This document shows, in pieces, positions 1 to 6,775 of a DNA stretch of 17,850 nt. Made by a program: the position numbers and the translations under genes. Below the pieces are notes generated by a model that saw only the letters and a list, made by a program, of their open reading frames with translations, was not told the origin of the DNA and did no database searches. Origin of the DNA: Ekhidna sp. (GTDB lineage: Bacteria > Bacteroidota > Bacteroidia > Cytophagales > Cyclobacteriaceae); assembly GCA_013214445.1 (NCBI GenBank), contig JABSPG010000011.1, forward strand, positions 10,311 through 28,160. The letters run 5' to 3'. Positions within the stretch are counted from its first letter, which is position 1. Every line of letters begins with the position of its first letter.

Positions 1-164
1 TTAACTGTCCCTGAGGCGTCCAAAGGTGTCCAGCCACCTATCTTCTTAGGTCTACCGTCTCTGAAACGTACTTTATCTCCATCCACATAACGCCCTTCAG
101 ACTCATATGACGTGAGATTCTTGTAGATTCCTGGAATAATATCAAGTGGAATCTGTTGTTTCAA
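1..164 (-). CDS. Virion structural (stabilisation-type) protein, N-terminal part only
   Basis: The gene runs off the left edge of the window, so only about 54 codons are visible. It begins with TTG at 162-164: the frame is closed by a TGA at 192-194, no ATG lies near the start, and AAGGAG at 171-176 is six bases upstream, an ideal ribosome binding site. The protein begins LKQQIPLDIIPGIYKN and continues through SEGRYVDGDKVRFRDGRPKK to IGGW. This opening (a short PLDIIPG peptide, a Tyr/Gly/Arg-rich stretch, then KxxGGW) is typical of a long virion protein seen next to adaptors and tail genes in many marine podovirus-like phages, sometimes named phage stabilisation protein. The start lies just past the stop of the collar-fibre gene, so the two are probably translated from one mRNA. 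The family is recalled from the N-terminus alone. Confidence 0.72.
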   Translation of the reverse strand, partial: MKQQIPLDIIPGIYKNLTSYESEGRYVDGDKVRFRDGRPKKIGGWTPLDASGTV

Positions 165-165
165 C

Positions 166-1101
166 TTAGACTCCTTTGTATTGAATAAACATCAACGTGT
201 AATAGGGTGGGGTAACTGTTACGTTGTGATTATGGGCGCCTGCATCCATCGAATATGTGTGAGAGTGTCCTTGACCACCTCCAGTAGCTGATGTACGACC
301 AAGTGTAGGTTCAGATGTTGCAGCACTGAGAACATATTGGTCGTTATTACCTGAAATACTGACTTCACGAGCTACTTGGTTTGATCCTGTGAGTCCACCA
401 AATACTGTTGATACAAAGTTAGAAATCGAGAAGTGTCTATGTGACGGAATCTCGGCTTCTGTTAGTGTGTGCTCTGCTGTAGTGCCAGTTGCTGTGACGG
501 TAGCATCGTTTGTAGTGGCTGTTGTAGAACCGCCTGTTTGATTAGCTCCTGCTTCGTTACTTCCTTGGATAAAACGTCCTCTAAGGTCTGGAGTATTATT
601 TGTGCCATCACATACATACCAACCAAACGGAAGAGCTGCCTCTGATCCTGAGAACATACGAATTTCGTTTACAATCGCCGTATTTTCTGGAATGATAAGT
701 TCTTCAACACCATCTGATGTAACAAAAACCATACGTGTTCTATTATCGGTAATTGATACAGTATTTACACCACCTCCACCTTGAATTGTCAGTGTGAATG
801 AGTTAAATGTAACTGTGTTACGAACAGCAAAAACACCCCGGAACGTCGAAGGGAAAATAACAGCTTTCGAAGCAACCAAAGACCCTGTAAATTTATACAT
901 ACAAGACTCTGTTTGAGCGGCAGCGGTATCACTTGTTGTCAACGTGTTATTCAGAGGGCTAGATACATCAAGAACAAGCTCTCGACTCAATCTAAAGTCC
1001 AACTTATCCATATTTGTATTGACAGTTTCACCCCAGACGTTATTCTGAGAAAAGTCTGAAGGTTTTTCTAGTCTGATTCCTGTTGTGTATGCACTAGCCA
1101 T
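166..1101 (-). CDS. Tail fibre / tail collar domain protein
   Basis: 311 residues, a likely receptor-binding or fibre protein of the mature virion. The N-terminus carries the NNVWGETVNTNMDKLD pattern found in many phage fibres as a virion-attachment segment. Residues about 75-130 are beta-rich (FRGVFAVRN, GGGGVNTVSI), as in fibre shaft or insertion domains. Residues about 145-185 match the phage tail collar domain: FGWYVCDG, then PDLRGRFIQG. A Ser/Thr/Gly-rich stretch follows, and the C-terminus has GAHNHNVTVTPPYYTLMFIQYKG, typical of collar proteins, where His residues often bind metal in the trimeric tip. The ATG at 1101 has no strong ribosome binding site; the upstream sequence ATTAAGACATATG resembles that before the portal gene. 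It lies nine bases downstream of the adaptor gene. Receptor and host are unknown. Confidence 0.9.
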   Translation of the reverse strand: MASAYTTGIRLEKPSDFSQNNVWGETVNTNMDKLDFRLSRELVLDVSSPLNNTLTTSDTAAAQTESCMYKFTGSLVASKAVIFPSTFRGVFAVRNTVTFNSFTLTIQGGGGVNTVSITDNRTRMVFVTSDGVEELIIPENTAIVNEIRMFSGSEAALPFGWYVCDGTNNTPDLRGRFIQGSNEAGANQTGGSTTATTNDATVTATGTTAEHTLTEAEIPSHRHFSISNFVSTVFGGLTGSNQVAREVSISGNNDQYVLSAATSEPTLGRTSATGGGQGHSHTYSMDAGAHNHNVTVTPPYYTLMFIQYKGV

Positions 1102-1110
1102 ATGTCTTAA

Positions 1111-1842
1111 TTATCCCTGTGTATTAATTGTACCATCTTGATGAGCTGTCGCTACATCCTGGTCTTCTTTGTCCATAGTACGCATATGACTTTGTAACAG
1201 GACAGCATAGTCTTGTTCTGCTTGATTGTATTCCAGATCATCCTTTGTGAACTTTGCAATTTCCGAGATAACAGCTGTAAAAAGAAGATTAGGAAGCTTG
1301 GTAAGAAGCACGTTTGTTGGATTGTCAGTGCTTAGTCTCTCTGGACGTCTTGCGTAATCAATTCTTGTAGCTGTAATTTGAGATGTTGTAGCAGCAGGTG
1401 CAAAAAAGATAGTTCTAGGATCACCTTCTTCATATGAATAATATTTAGGTACGTTCTGAGCTGTTGTATTCTCAAGATATTCATGAATAAACGACATATC
1501 TACACGAATTAGTTTTTTATATGTATTTGGACGTGTCTCAACCCAGACGTTGTTGAAATACAGAAAATCATCAGGATCAATTGTTGTTTTGCCCTTATAG
1601 TATTCGTAAACTGAGCTAGATTGTCCTGTGTAGGCTCCGTTAGCGTCAAATTCAGCTACAAATCGTCTATCGTCATCCTCTAAAGTACGAGTATCAACAA
1701 CGTCAATACGCTCGTAACCAGCATCATGGGCCACACGAGTTTCAGCAAGAAAAACAGCCGTTGGAAGATAGTTCTCAACATCCGTAGAGAAGTTTTCCAT
1801 CCGACTTTTAACATTGGATGTTAGCTCTGTATATGTTCTCAT
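1111..1842 (-). CDS. Head-tail adaptor-like virion protein
   Basis: 243 residues. The N-terminus MRTYTELTSNVKSRMEN and the C-terminal half (RIDYARRPERLSTDNPTN, then LPNLLFTAVISEIAKFTKDD and EYNQAEQDYAVLL) follow the layout of phage adaptor proteins of the Gp10/tail-tubular type: an N-terminal helical cap, a central beta region, a peptide ending in Tyr-x-x-Arg-Pro, and a C-terminal pair of helices lying on the connector ring. Such proteins form a dodecameric ring below the portal. The start ATG at 1842 overlaps the stop of the preceding gene by four bases (ATGA), which suggests translational coupling; GAGG lies upstream. Family assignment is from pattern recognition, and the exact position in the neck is inferred from the gene order. 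Confidence 0.7.
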   Translation of the reverse strand: MRTYTELTSNVKSRMENFSTDVENYLPTAVFLAETRVAHDAGYERIDVVDTRTLEDDDRRFVAEFDANGAYTGQSSSVYEYYKGKTTIDPDDFLYFNNVWVETRPNTYKKLIRVDMSFIHEYLENTTAQNVPKYYSYEEGDPRTIFFAPAATTSQITATRIDYARRPERLSTDNPTNVLLTKLPNLLFTAVISEIAKFTKDDLEYNQAEQDYAVLLQSHMRTMDKEDQDVATAHQDGTINTQG

Positions 1843-2114
1843 TCGTCATCATCCTCGGGAATTCCGTTAAAATCGTTATAGAAATCTGGATAAGGGTTGG
1901 GATCATCATATGGACGTGGTTTACCCTCATTCGGATTTGCTCGTGCAGGGTAGTTTCTAGGATCGTATTGAGACCTGTTATAGATACCATCACTTGCTTT
2001 TTTAGATACTTGTAGACCAGTACCAGGTTCAATTGTAAGTTGACTCACATGAACTCGATCACCTGTACGTTGGCAATAACCTCTCTTCAAACGTCTAGGA
2101 ACACGTCTTACCAT
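1839..2114 (-). CDS. Small conserved virion-cluster protein, function unknown
   Basis: 91 residues. A basic N-terminus (MVRRVPRRLKRG) is followed by YCQRTGDRVHVSQLTIEPGTG and LQVSKKASDGIYN, then a Pro/Asp/Tyr-rich low-complexity tail ending in EDDDE. The central part resembles a short motif of the form C-x-x-(S/T)-G...G-x-x-V in small proteins found between the two adaptor genes of related phages, but only one cysteine is present, so a zinc knuckle is not supported. It overlaps the upstream gene by seven bases (ATGGTAA) and the downstream gene by four, and GGGAGA lies eight bases before its ATG, so expression is real and coupled. The role (linker, adaptor accessory or assembly factor) is inferred from position only. 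Confidence 0.7.
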   Translation of the reverse strand: MVRRVPRRLKRGYCQRTGDRVHVSQLTIEPGTGLQVSKKASDGIYNRSQYDPRNYPARANPNEGKPRPYDDPNPYPDFYNDFNGIPEDDDE

Positions 2115-2761
2115 CTACGCTGTCTCCCTGGTCTAATAAAGATTGAAGAACGGTCTCTGTCAGCGTCTAAGGCGTTTTCTTTTAAATCAAGCCATGAGTC
2201 TTTTGCAGCTTGCTTGCTTGGAAGATCGATGTCTGGATTACGCATTGCTAATCGATACGTGAGTCCCGCAATAATAGCAGGCAAATAAATGGAACGAACA
2301 GACAAAGTATCGTCATAGTTCTGAGTTTCTGTAGGTTCAACGTCCACGAACGCTCTATACGTATATGTTTTGTCAGGAACTGGGTGAAAACGGATGGTCG
2401 TTGCATTTAGGTCTTTGTGGGTAGCAAATTGGGTAGGACGACCTGTCTGATTCGTAATATTAAACTGGTTGAAAGTAGCTAAATCCACTTGATTAAGAGA
2501 CAAAGCAATGTTATCTGTGCTATCGACAATATCCCAAACGTCTCGAATATCTGAGTCAAAAGTATGAATTTGAGTGCTTGATGTAAACGTAATTTCACGT
2601 ACTAAACTAAGAGGAACACCATCGTTAACCAGCTCAATCATTGTAAGTTCCAGATCAAGCTTAGCTTTTCGTAATTTATCACCAGTGTATGGACCTCCTC
2701 CAATAGCATCGGAAGCTTGTTCAATAATCTGGTCAACTGTGAGTGTTAGAGGATTCGCCAT
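2108..2761 (-). CDS. Head-tail connector/adaptor protein (P22 gp4-like position)
   Basis: 217 residues. The N-terminus is helical (LTVDQIIEQASDAIGG, GDKLRKAKLDLELTMIELVNDG), as in head-completion adaptors that dock on the portal. The middle is beta-rich and contains TNQTGRPTQFATHKD, followed by TIRFHPVPDKTYTYRAFVDVEP, a signature of adaptors in podovirus-like phages. The C-terminus has LPAIIAGLTYRLAMRNPDID and a basic tail (RPGRQRRW). It is the first gene after the terminator that follows the capsid gene. It has no Shine-Dalgarno sequence but has TGTTAAAAT ending six bases before the ATG, so it may open a new leaderless transcript. Neck location is inferred from family likeness and gene order. 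Confidence 0.72.
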   Translation of the reverse strand: MANPLTLTVDQIIEQASDAIGGGPYTGDKLRKAKLDLELTMIELVNDGVPLSLVREITFTSSTQIHTFDSDIRDVWDIVDSTDNIALSLNQVDLATFNQFNITNQTGRPTQFATHKDLNATTIRFHPVPDKTYTYRAFVDVEPTETQNYDDTLSVRSIYLPAIIAGLTYRLAMRNPDIDLPSKQAAKDSWLDLKENALDADRDRSSIFIRPGRQRRW

Positions 2762-2767
2762 ATGTGT

Positions 2768-2776
2768 ATTTTAACA
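2768..2776 (-). promoter_or_regulatory. Extended -10-like box before adaptor gene
   Basis: TGTTAAAAT (TGn plus TAAAAT, five of six matches to TATAAT) ends six bases before the ATG at 2761. The region upstream is the terminator of the capsid transcript, with no recognisable -35 and no ribosome binding site. A transcript from here would start at or next to the ATG. Confidence 0.4.
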
Positions 2777-2778
2777 TA

Positions 2779-2806
2779 GAAAAACCCCCAGCCGAAGCCA
2801 GGGGTT
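2779..2806 (-). terminator. Rho-independent terminator after the capsid gene
   Basis: On the minus strand a 10-bp stem (AACCCCTGGC paired with GCTGGGGGTT, two G-U pairs) closes a TTCG tetraloop with a C-G closing pair, and a run of five T begins within the last stem pairs and ends at 2780. It lies about 38 bases beyond the stop of the major capsid gene. On the plus strand the stem is not followed by a T-run, so termination is directional, for leftward transcription. Confidence 0.88.
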
Positions 2807-2843
2807 CACTCTACGAGGGAAAGGAGGTGAAAAACCCCGTAGA

Positions 2844-3785
2844 TTACCCTTGTGATCCGTAGATAGCGCGTGGGTCAACCCAACCAAAGCCATAACGCTC
2901 ACGAGCGAAGTACGCAAAAGTACCACGACTTGGGTCAAAGTCATCACGAGTCTGAAGAGCAGTACGTGTGTACATAATTGGACCGTTAGGAATATCTGTA
3001 CGGATGAACCAAGCACTGTCGTCCAGAAGACGATTACACTCAGTAACATTGTTGAACAGACCTTCTTGGCCAAGTACGTTTGTCACGTTGCTATTAGAGA
3101 CGTTTTCTGTTCCTGCTACGTTCTGAATTGGAGTCGTAGAAAGATCAGATTTCAGAATCTCATGTGTCTTGTAGTAAAGACCTGTTGGGATGATCAGCTG
3201 AGTTGGTCTTGCACCTGTAAAGTTACCACGGTCATCTTTCTGACGAGTGATACGAATACGTGCAGACTGAAGAGCTGTTTCTGAAAGTTCACCTGTAAGC
3301 AAGTTAGAGAACGGAGTTCCTGCACCAGCCATTGTTGGGTGATCAGAAGCAATCATCGGTTTACCCTGAGGGCCTGTTTGGTCTGTACTAAACGCAAGGT
3401 TATAAACGTTCGCAGCACGAGTCTGCTTGGTTTGAGCCATAGCACGGCCTAGACCTTGTGCACGAATCTGGGAGTTGTTCTCATAGAGATCATCTTCCAT
3501 AGCTTCTTCAGTAACAGCAAAACCGAGTGCCACTGTTGGGAAGCTGAAGCGTGCTTTATACAATTCAATGTGACCGTCCATGCGGATAGCTTGACCTTCT
3601 TCTTTAGTGAAGGCTTCGCCGAATCCACCTGTCATCAGGATTTCTTCGTCACGTTTGGTTGAAGTGCGCAGCTCGAACATCTTTGAGTGATCTTCTGGGA
3701 TAGCTGCATAGTTTTGGTTAAGAACCGCATCAAGTCCGGGAACTAGCTGATTCTTAAATGTTTCGCGTGAAAGAACTGTAGACAT
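2844..3785 (-). CDS. Major capsid protein
   Basis: 313 residues, a usual length for an HK97-fold coat protein without a fused protease or scaffold. It has an N-terminal arm with the pattern LxxxxxPGLDAVLNQNY, a glycine-rich turn (MTGGFGEAF), and FPTVALGFAVTEEAMEDDLY, followed by a long helix with RAMAQTKQTRAANVYN, matching the spine-helix region of Mu-like/HK97-like major head proteins. Later segments include ASDHPTMAGAG and TQLIIPTGLYYKTHEILKS. The C-terminus (RERYGFGWVDPRAIYG) is typical of the P domain end. Its position is canonical: after scaffold-like and decoration-like genes and before a strong terminator, as expected for the most abundant virion protein. GGAAAGGG upstream serves as ribosome binding site. 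Confidence 0.9.
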   Translation of the reverse strand: MSTVLSRETFKNQLVPGLDAVLNQNYAAIPEDHSKMFELRTSTKRDEEILMTGGFGEAFTKEEGQAIRMDGHIELYKARFSFPTVALGFAVTEEAMEDDLYENNSQIRAQGLGRAMAQTKQTRAANVYNLAFSTDQTGPQGKPMIASDHPTMAGAGTPFSNLLTGELSETALQSARIRITRQKDDRGNFTGARPTQLIIPTGLYYKTHEILKSDLSTTPIQNVAGTENVSNSNVTNVLGQEGLFNNVTECNRLLDDSAWFIRTDIPNGPIMYTRTALQTRDDFDPSRGTFAYFARERYGFGWVDPRAIYGSQG

Positions 3786-3805
3786 TATTTAAATACCCTT
3801 TCCTA

Positions 3806-4507
3806 TTAGCTCGTTACCGTTGCGACAGCGAGATCAGCGACTTGTTTGTTATTGAAGTGTTGATACTCAAATTGAACAGCAACAATAGCACCTGGAGTAC
3901 CGATAGCATTCACAAGACCATTATCATCCGTAATGTTTGTAGTTGAATACGCTACATCAGTGTTATTGATACGTGGAGCTTCAACAATACGAAGAATACC
4001 ACCTGCTGTTGTACGGTTTGTGAAGGTTGTTACAGGTACTGTTCCTGTGTGAGTTACTGTTGCACCATTAGCTTCTGTGTCGTTATCTGTAAGTTGTACA
4101 AGGTCACCAACCATTGCTTGGCTGAAAGACTCACCGTCGATGAGTTTAACTGCGTAAACAAGAGTCGGATCAATATATACACGAACACCAACACCTGCGC
4201 CAGCTACAAAGTCAATACCTTGGTAATGCTCTGTTGCACCAGCTGTAACGTTAGAAGCAATGTTACGAGTGTTGACAGGACGACCATCCGCAGTTGGATA
4301 GAAAAGACCAGCAACAACACCGAGAGCTACTTCTTCGGCATCTTTTTCAGTAACAGGTGTAACAAGACCTGCTGTTGTAAGTTTTACGACCTGACCAGCA
4401 AAGAGTTCTACACCAGTTGCCGCCTGGAAGGTTTCAGTTGGGAAAGAATGATTCATGCCTGTAGTTGAAGCGATTGGCTGAAGCCCTTTCCAATATTGGA
4501 TTGTCAT
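3806..4507 (-). CDS. Capsid decoration-like virion protein
   Basis: 233 residues, rich in Val, Thr, Ala and Gly, without cysteines or membrane segments, as in beta-rich capsid-bound proteins. The start (MTIQYWKGLQPIASTTGMNHSF) and the segments ELFAGQVVKLTTAGLVTPVT and EVALGVVAGLFYPTADGRPVN follow a pattern seen in decoration or minor head proteins encoded directly upstream of major capsid genes: a barrel that takes up Gly-Asp-x-V turns (GDLVQLTD). The gene ends 20 bases before the capsid start on the same transcript. GGGAG lies eight bases before the ATG. The decoration role is inferred from position and composition; it could also be a capsid-associated protein of another kind. Confidence 0.62.
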   Translation of the reverse strand: MTIQYWKGLQPIASTTGMNHSFPTETFQAATGVELFAGQVVKLTTAGLVTPVTEKDAEEVALGVVAGLFYPTADGRPVNTRNIASNVTAGATEHYQGIDFVAGAGVGVRVYIDPTLVYAVKLIDGESFSQAMVGDLVQLTDNDTEANGATVTHTGTVPVTTFTNRTTAGGILRIVEAPRINNTDVAYSTTNITDDNGLVNAIGTPGAIVAVQFEYQHFNNKQVADLAVATVTS

Positions 4508-4565
4508 ATGTTAGACTCCCTATAAGTTAATCCAAAAGTTAGTCCTCAATCTACGGGCATCTGTT

Positions 4566-5078
4566 CTAGGACTCATTGAAAACAGACTCGTCTTTTACTA
4601 TAATACCATCATTAGCATCTGAAGCCGTATAATTTGACATGTATTGTCTTGAAGATTGAAGAGCTTGGGTCTCAAGGTATCTTTGTTTAGCTCTCCAGAT
4701 ATCCATAGGCAGCGCTGCAAGTACGAGTTGACCTCTTCTAATCATCTTATCTGATGCTGTTTTCTGACGTGCTCCTGAAAGGAATGGGTTAACACCAGAA
4801 CCTGCATAATCATTAGCTGGTAGATCATCCGTTGTTACTGGTCGCCATCCTTCAGAGAACACCTTATTCAAGTTTTCTTGATCTGGCGTAACACCGTCGA
4901 GCCGGTAATACCTGATAAAATTCAACTTAACATCTTGTTCAATAGCCCACTCAACAATTTCACGAGGAAGAGCTAGTTGATCGACAGGACTATACTCCAC
5001 ACGAGCTTCTTGGCGCTTTGGTCGACCTCTTTTAACTGTTTTTTGTTCGGTTACTTCTTGTTTCACTTCTTCTGACAT
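4566..5078 (-). CDS. Conserved head-cluster protein, function unknown
   Basis: 170 residues. A charged, disordered N-terminus carries KRGRPKRQ, an AT-hook-like basic patch that could contact DNA. The middle holds FIRYYRLDGVTPDQENL and SEGWRPVTTDDLPANDY, then RRGQLVLAALPMDIWRAKQRY, an arrangement (GW.PV, then GxLVLa.lP, then a helix) met in proteins next to scaffold genes in several phage groups. No enzyme motif is seen. It lies between the scaffold-like gene and the decoration-like gene, with AAAGGA nine bases before the ATG. A role in head assembly or as a minor head component is inferred from context. A 58-base gap follows it. Confidence 0.65.
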   Translation of the reverse strand: MSEEVKQEVTEQKTVKRGRPKRQEARVEYSPVDQLALPREIVEWAIEQDVKLNFIRYYRLDGVTPDQENLNKVFSEGWRPVTTDDLPANDYAGSGVNPFLSGARQKTASDKMIRRGQLVLAALPMDIWRAKQRYLETQALQSSRQYMSNYTASDANDGIIVKDESVFNES

Positions 5079-5094
5079 AGTTTAAATTCCTTTA

Positions 5095-6156
5095 CTATCT
5101 AATTGGTCTCGCAAGGCCATCGTTTGCTTTGGCGTTTTCACGGGCTCTGACAAAATCTTTTTCAGAAATACCCATACGTTTACAGAATTCCCTGTCTTCT
5201 TTTGAAATCCGGTAGGTAACTTTCTTAGTGGCACCTTTTTCATTTTTCTGTGTTGGACCTGTTCGTTGACGTTTGGTTTTCTGTTTTACGTAATACCCTT
5301 CAACTTCAACATTGTTGTCTTGAGCGTATTTCTTCAGGTCTTTCTCAAGTTCTGTATAGAAATCATCATCTTCGAGTGTATAACCCTCACTAATAAGTTC
5401 ATTCATAGCTTTACGAGCTTGTGTCTGAAGTTTACGTTCTGCCCTAGATTCAGGATTCTGCACCCAATCGTTATCATCAATCCAACTTTGAGCTTTCTGT
5501 TCAGCCAATTGTGAATTGTTAGGTGTTGCTTGTCTCTTAGATTGTTTCTGGGGAAGTTTATCTTCTTTTGGCGGTTCCTTGATTTCAACCTTAGCTGTAG
5601 TTTCTGCTTGTACGAGTTTAGCATTGATAACAGACAGCTGATCTTCAAGGTCAATTTGAGTATCAAGGTCTTCATCCCTCATAGCATCGCGAATCTGAAC
5701 TCGAAGTCTTGCTTTCTCAGCTTTCAGTTGTTCGATACGTGTATCAAGAGAACTGTTTTGAGCTTCAGCCATTTGAGCTTCCATTTCAGCCATTCTCTTA
5801 GCGAGAGCTTCTTTCTCAAGACGTTCAGCTTCAAGTTGTTGCTCTGCTTCGTTAGCTTTACGTGCTAGGGTCTCAATACGTTGTTTGGCTCGACTTTTTC
5901 TCTTAGACTTGGGTTCGTCATCATCTTCTTCAGGATCGTCTTCATCTTCCTGCGGTGCAACTTTTTGTCTTTCATCATCCTCATCTTCTTCGGAGTCATC
6001 ATCGTCCAGTTCCACTTCTTCCTTAGGGTCATCATCCTCAAGGACAATATCTACAATCTCTTTGTCATCATCATCGTCGTGATTAACCATAAGAGCTGTC
6101 CCACTAACTTTAGCAGACAACGCGCCCCAACCTGAACTTTCAATATCTTTACTCAT
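5095..6156 (-). CDS. Scaffold-like head assembly protein
   Basis: 353 residues with the composition of a phage scaffolding protein. Residues about 25-85 are an almost unbroken run of Asp and Glu (DDDDDKE, EDDDPEE, DEEDDE types). Residues about 88-185 form a long heptad-rich coiled coil (ANEAEQQLEAERLEKEALAK, AEMEAQMAEAQ). The C-terminal part is basic (VKQKTKRQRTGPTQK) and ends in a small helical region, REFCKRMGISEKDFVRARE. Scaffolds usually dimerise through coiled coils and bind the coat protein by a short basic helical C-terminus, which fits. It follows the co-chaperonin gene by four bases and lies upstream of the capsid gene. No protease motif is seen. The function is inferred from composition and position. 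Confidence 0.75.
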   Translation of the reverse strand: MSKDIESSGWGALSAKVSGTALMVNHDDDDDKEIVDIVLEDDDPKEEVELDDDDSEEDEDDERQKVAPQEDEDDPEEDDDEPKSKRKSRAKQRIETLARKANEAEQQLEAERLEKEALAKRMAEMEAQMAEAQNSSLDTRIEQLKAEKARLRVQIRDAMRDEDLDTQIDLEDQLSVINAKLVQAETTAKVEIKEPPKEDKLPQKQSKRQATPNNSQLAEQKAQSWIDDNDWVQNPESRAERKLQTQARKAMNELISEGYTLEDDDFYTELEKDLKKYAQDNNVEVEGYYVKQKTKRQRTGPTQKNEKGATKKVTYRISKEDREFCKRMGISEKDFVRARENAKANDGLARPIR

Positions 6157-6160
6157 TTAT

Positions 6161-6559
6161 TTAACCTTTCGTTGTGAAACTGCTTAGGTGAAGATTTTTA
6201 AGACCATCGCCAGATGCCAGCATTTTATCTGCGTTAATAACAATAACTTCTACACCCTGGACGTCCAAACGTCTTTCAGCCGCGATTTTATCGAACATGA
6301 CATAATCTCCGACTTCTAGAGGTACAGGACCTTGAATCTCTGGATCATACGCGTTAGGAGACACAGCAAGAACTCTAGCTAGACACATGGTCTGTCTGAA
6401 TGATTCTTGGGCTTCTTCGGGAATAAGAATTCCACCTTCTGTTTTATGTTCAATAGTAAGAGGGCGAATACAGATAAAAGGCCCCCTGAAATTAATACCC
6501 TCTAGGCTTGGATCAGGCAGGTTTTCGTTTGTAGTAAGGGGTTTAAGTGAACTGAGCAT
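6161..6559 (-). CDS. Phage GroES-like co-chaperonin (Cpn10 family)
   Basis: 132 residues. Residues about 27-115 follow the GroES/Cpn10 pattern: FICIRPL strand, a loop with EHKTEGGILIPEEAQE at 37-52 that corresponds to the mobile loop (its Gly-Ile-Leu equals the hydrophobic tripeptide that binds GroEL), ARVLAVSPNAYD, then VGDYVMFDKIAAER at 83-96 and VQGVEVIVINADKMLA. Bacterial GroES is about 97 residues; here there are about 25 extra residues at the N-terminus and about 18 at the C-terminus. The protein would cap the host GroEL ring and help fold capsid proteins, as T4 gp31 does. It sits directly before the scaffold-like gene in the head operon, which supports this role. It overlaps the preceding gene by 17 bases and has AAAGGAG upstream of the ATG. 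Confidence 0.8.
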   Translation of the reverse strand: MLSSLKPLTTNENLPDPSLEGINFRGPFICIRPLTIEHKTEGGILIPEEAQESFRQTMCLARVLAVSPNAYDPEIQGPVPLEVGDYVMFDKIAAERRLDVQGVEVIVINADKMLASGDGLKNLHLSSFTTKG

Positions 6560-6752
6560 TACTTTCTTTCTCCTTTTGTAATTCTTCTTCTAAGTAATAT
6601 CTTTGATCATCAAGTTCTTTAATACGACCTTTAAGAATAAGTTCCATTGTGTCAGTATTAAGCACTGAAAGAAGTTCATTGACATGTGTCTCACGATCTT
6701 CTCCGAGTGTTTTCAAGTATCTATTGATGAAAGCTTCCTTTGATTCATTCAT
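6543..6752 (-). CDS. Small coiled-coil protein, function unknown
   Basis: 69 residues, charged and helical throughout (ESKEAFINRYLKTLGED, then GRIKELDDQRYYLEEELQKE). The C-terminal half is a heptad coiled coil. No family is recognised. It lies between portal and co-chaperonin, starts 24 bases past the portal stop and overlaps the co-chaperonin gene by 17 bases, which supports its reality. The ATG has no Shine-Dalgarno sequence but TGATACAAT ends six bases upstream. Minor virion or assembly helper are possible roles, without direct evidence. Confidence 0.6.
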   Translation of the reverse strand: MNESKEAFINRYLKTLGEDRETHVNELLSVLNTDTMELILKGRIKELDDQRYYLEEELQKEKESNAQFT

Positions 6753-6758
6753 ATGGCG

Positions 6759-6767
6759 ATTGTATCA
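6759..6767 (-). promoter_or_regulatory. Extended -10-like box before small coiled-coil gene
   Basis: TGATACAAT (TGn plus TACAAT) ends six bases before the ATG at 6752. No ribosome binding site and no clear -35 are present. If used, the transcript would start at the ATG. Confidence 0.33.
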
Positions 6768-6775
6768 CAGGACTT

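Noticed and set aside
2771..3073. 100-codon minus-strand frame over the capsid 3' end
   Set aside because: Alternative frame of the capsid gene that runs through the terminator.
4049..4468. 139-codon cysteine-rich plus-strand frame
   Set aside because: Antisense of the decoration-like gene; odd composition, no start signal.
4541..4573. Inverted repeat AGTCCT / AGGACT between two head genes
   Set aside because: Six-bp stem, 21-base loop and no T-run on the transcribed strand; not a terminator.
5885..6082. Plus-strand frame coding long serine runs
   Set aside because: It is the antisense of the Asp/Glu codon runs (GAT/GAA read back as TCA/TTC) of the scaffold-like gene; no ribosome binding site.
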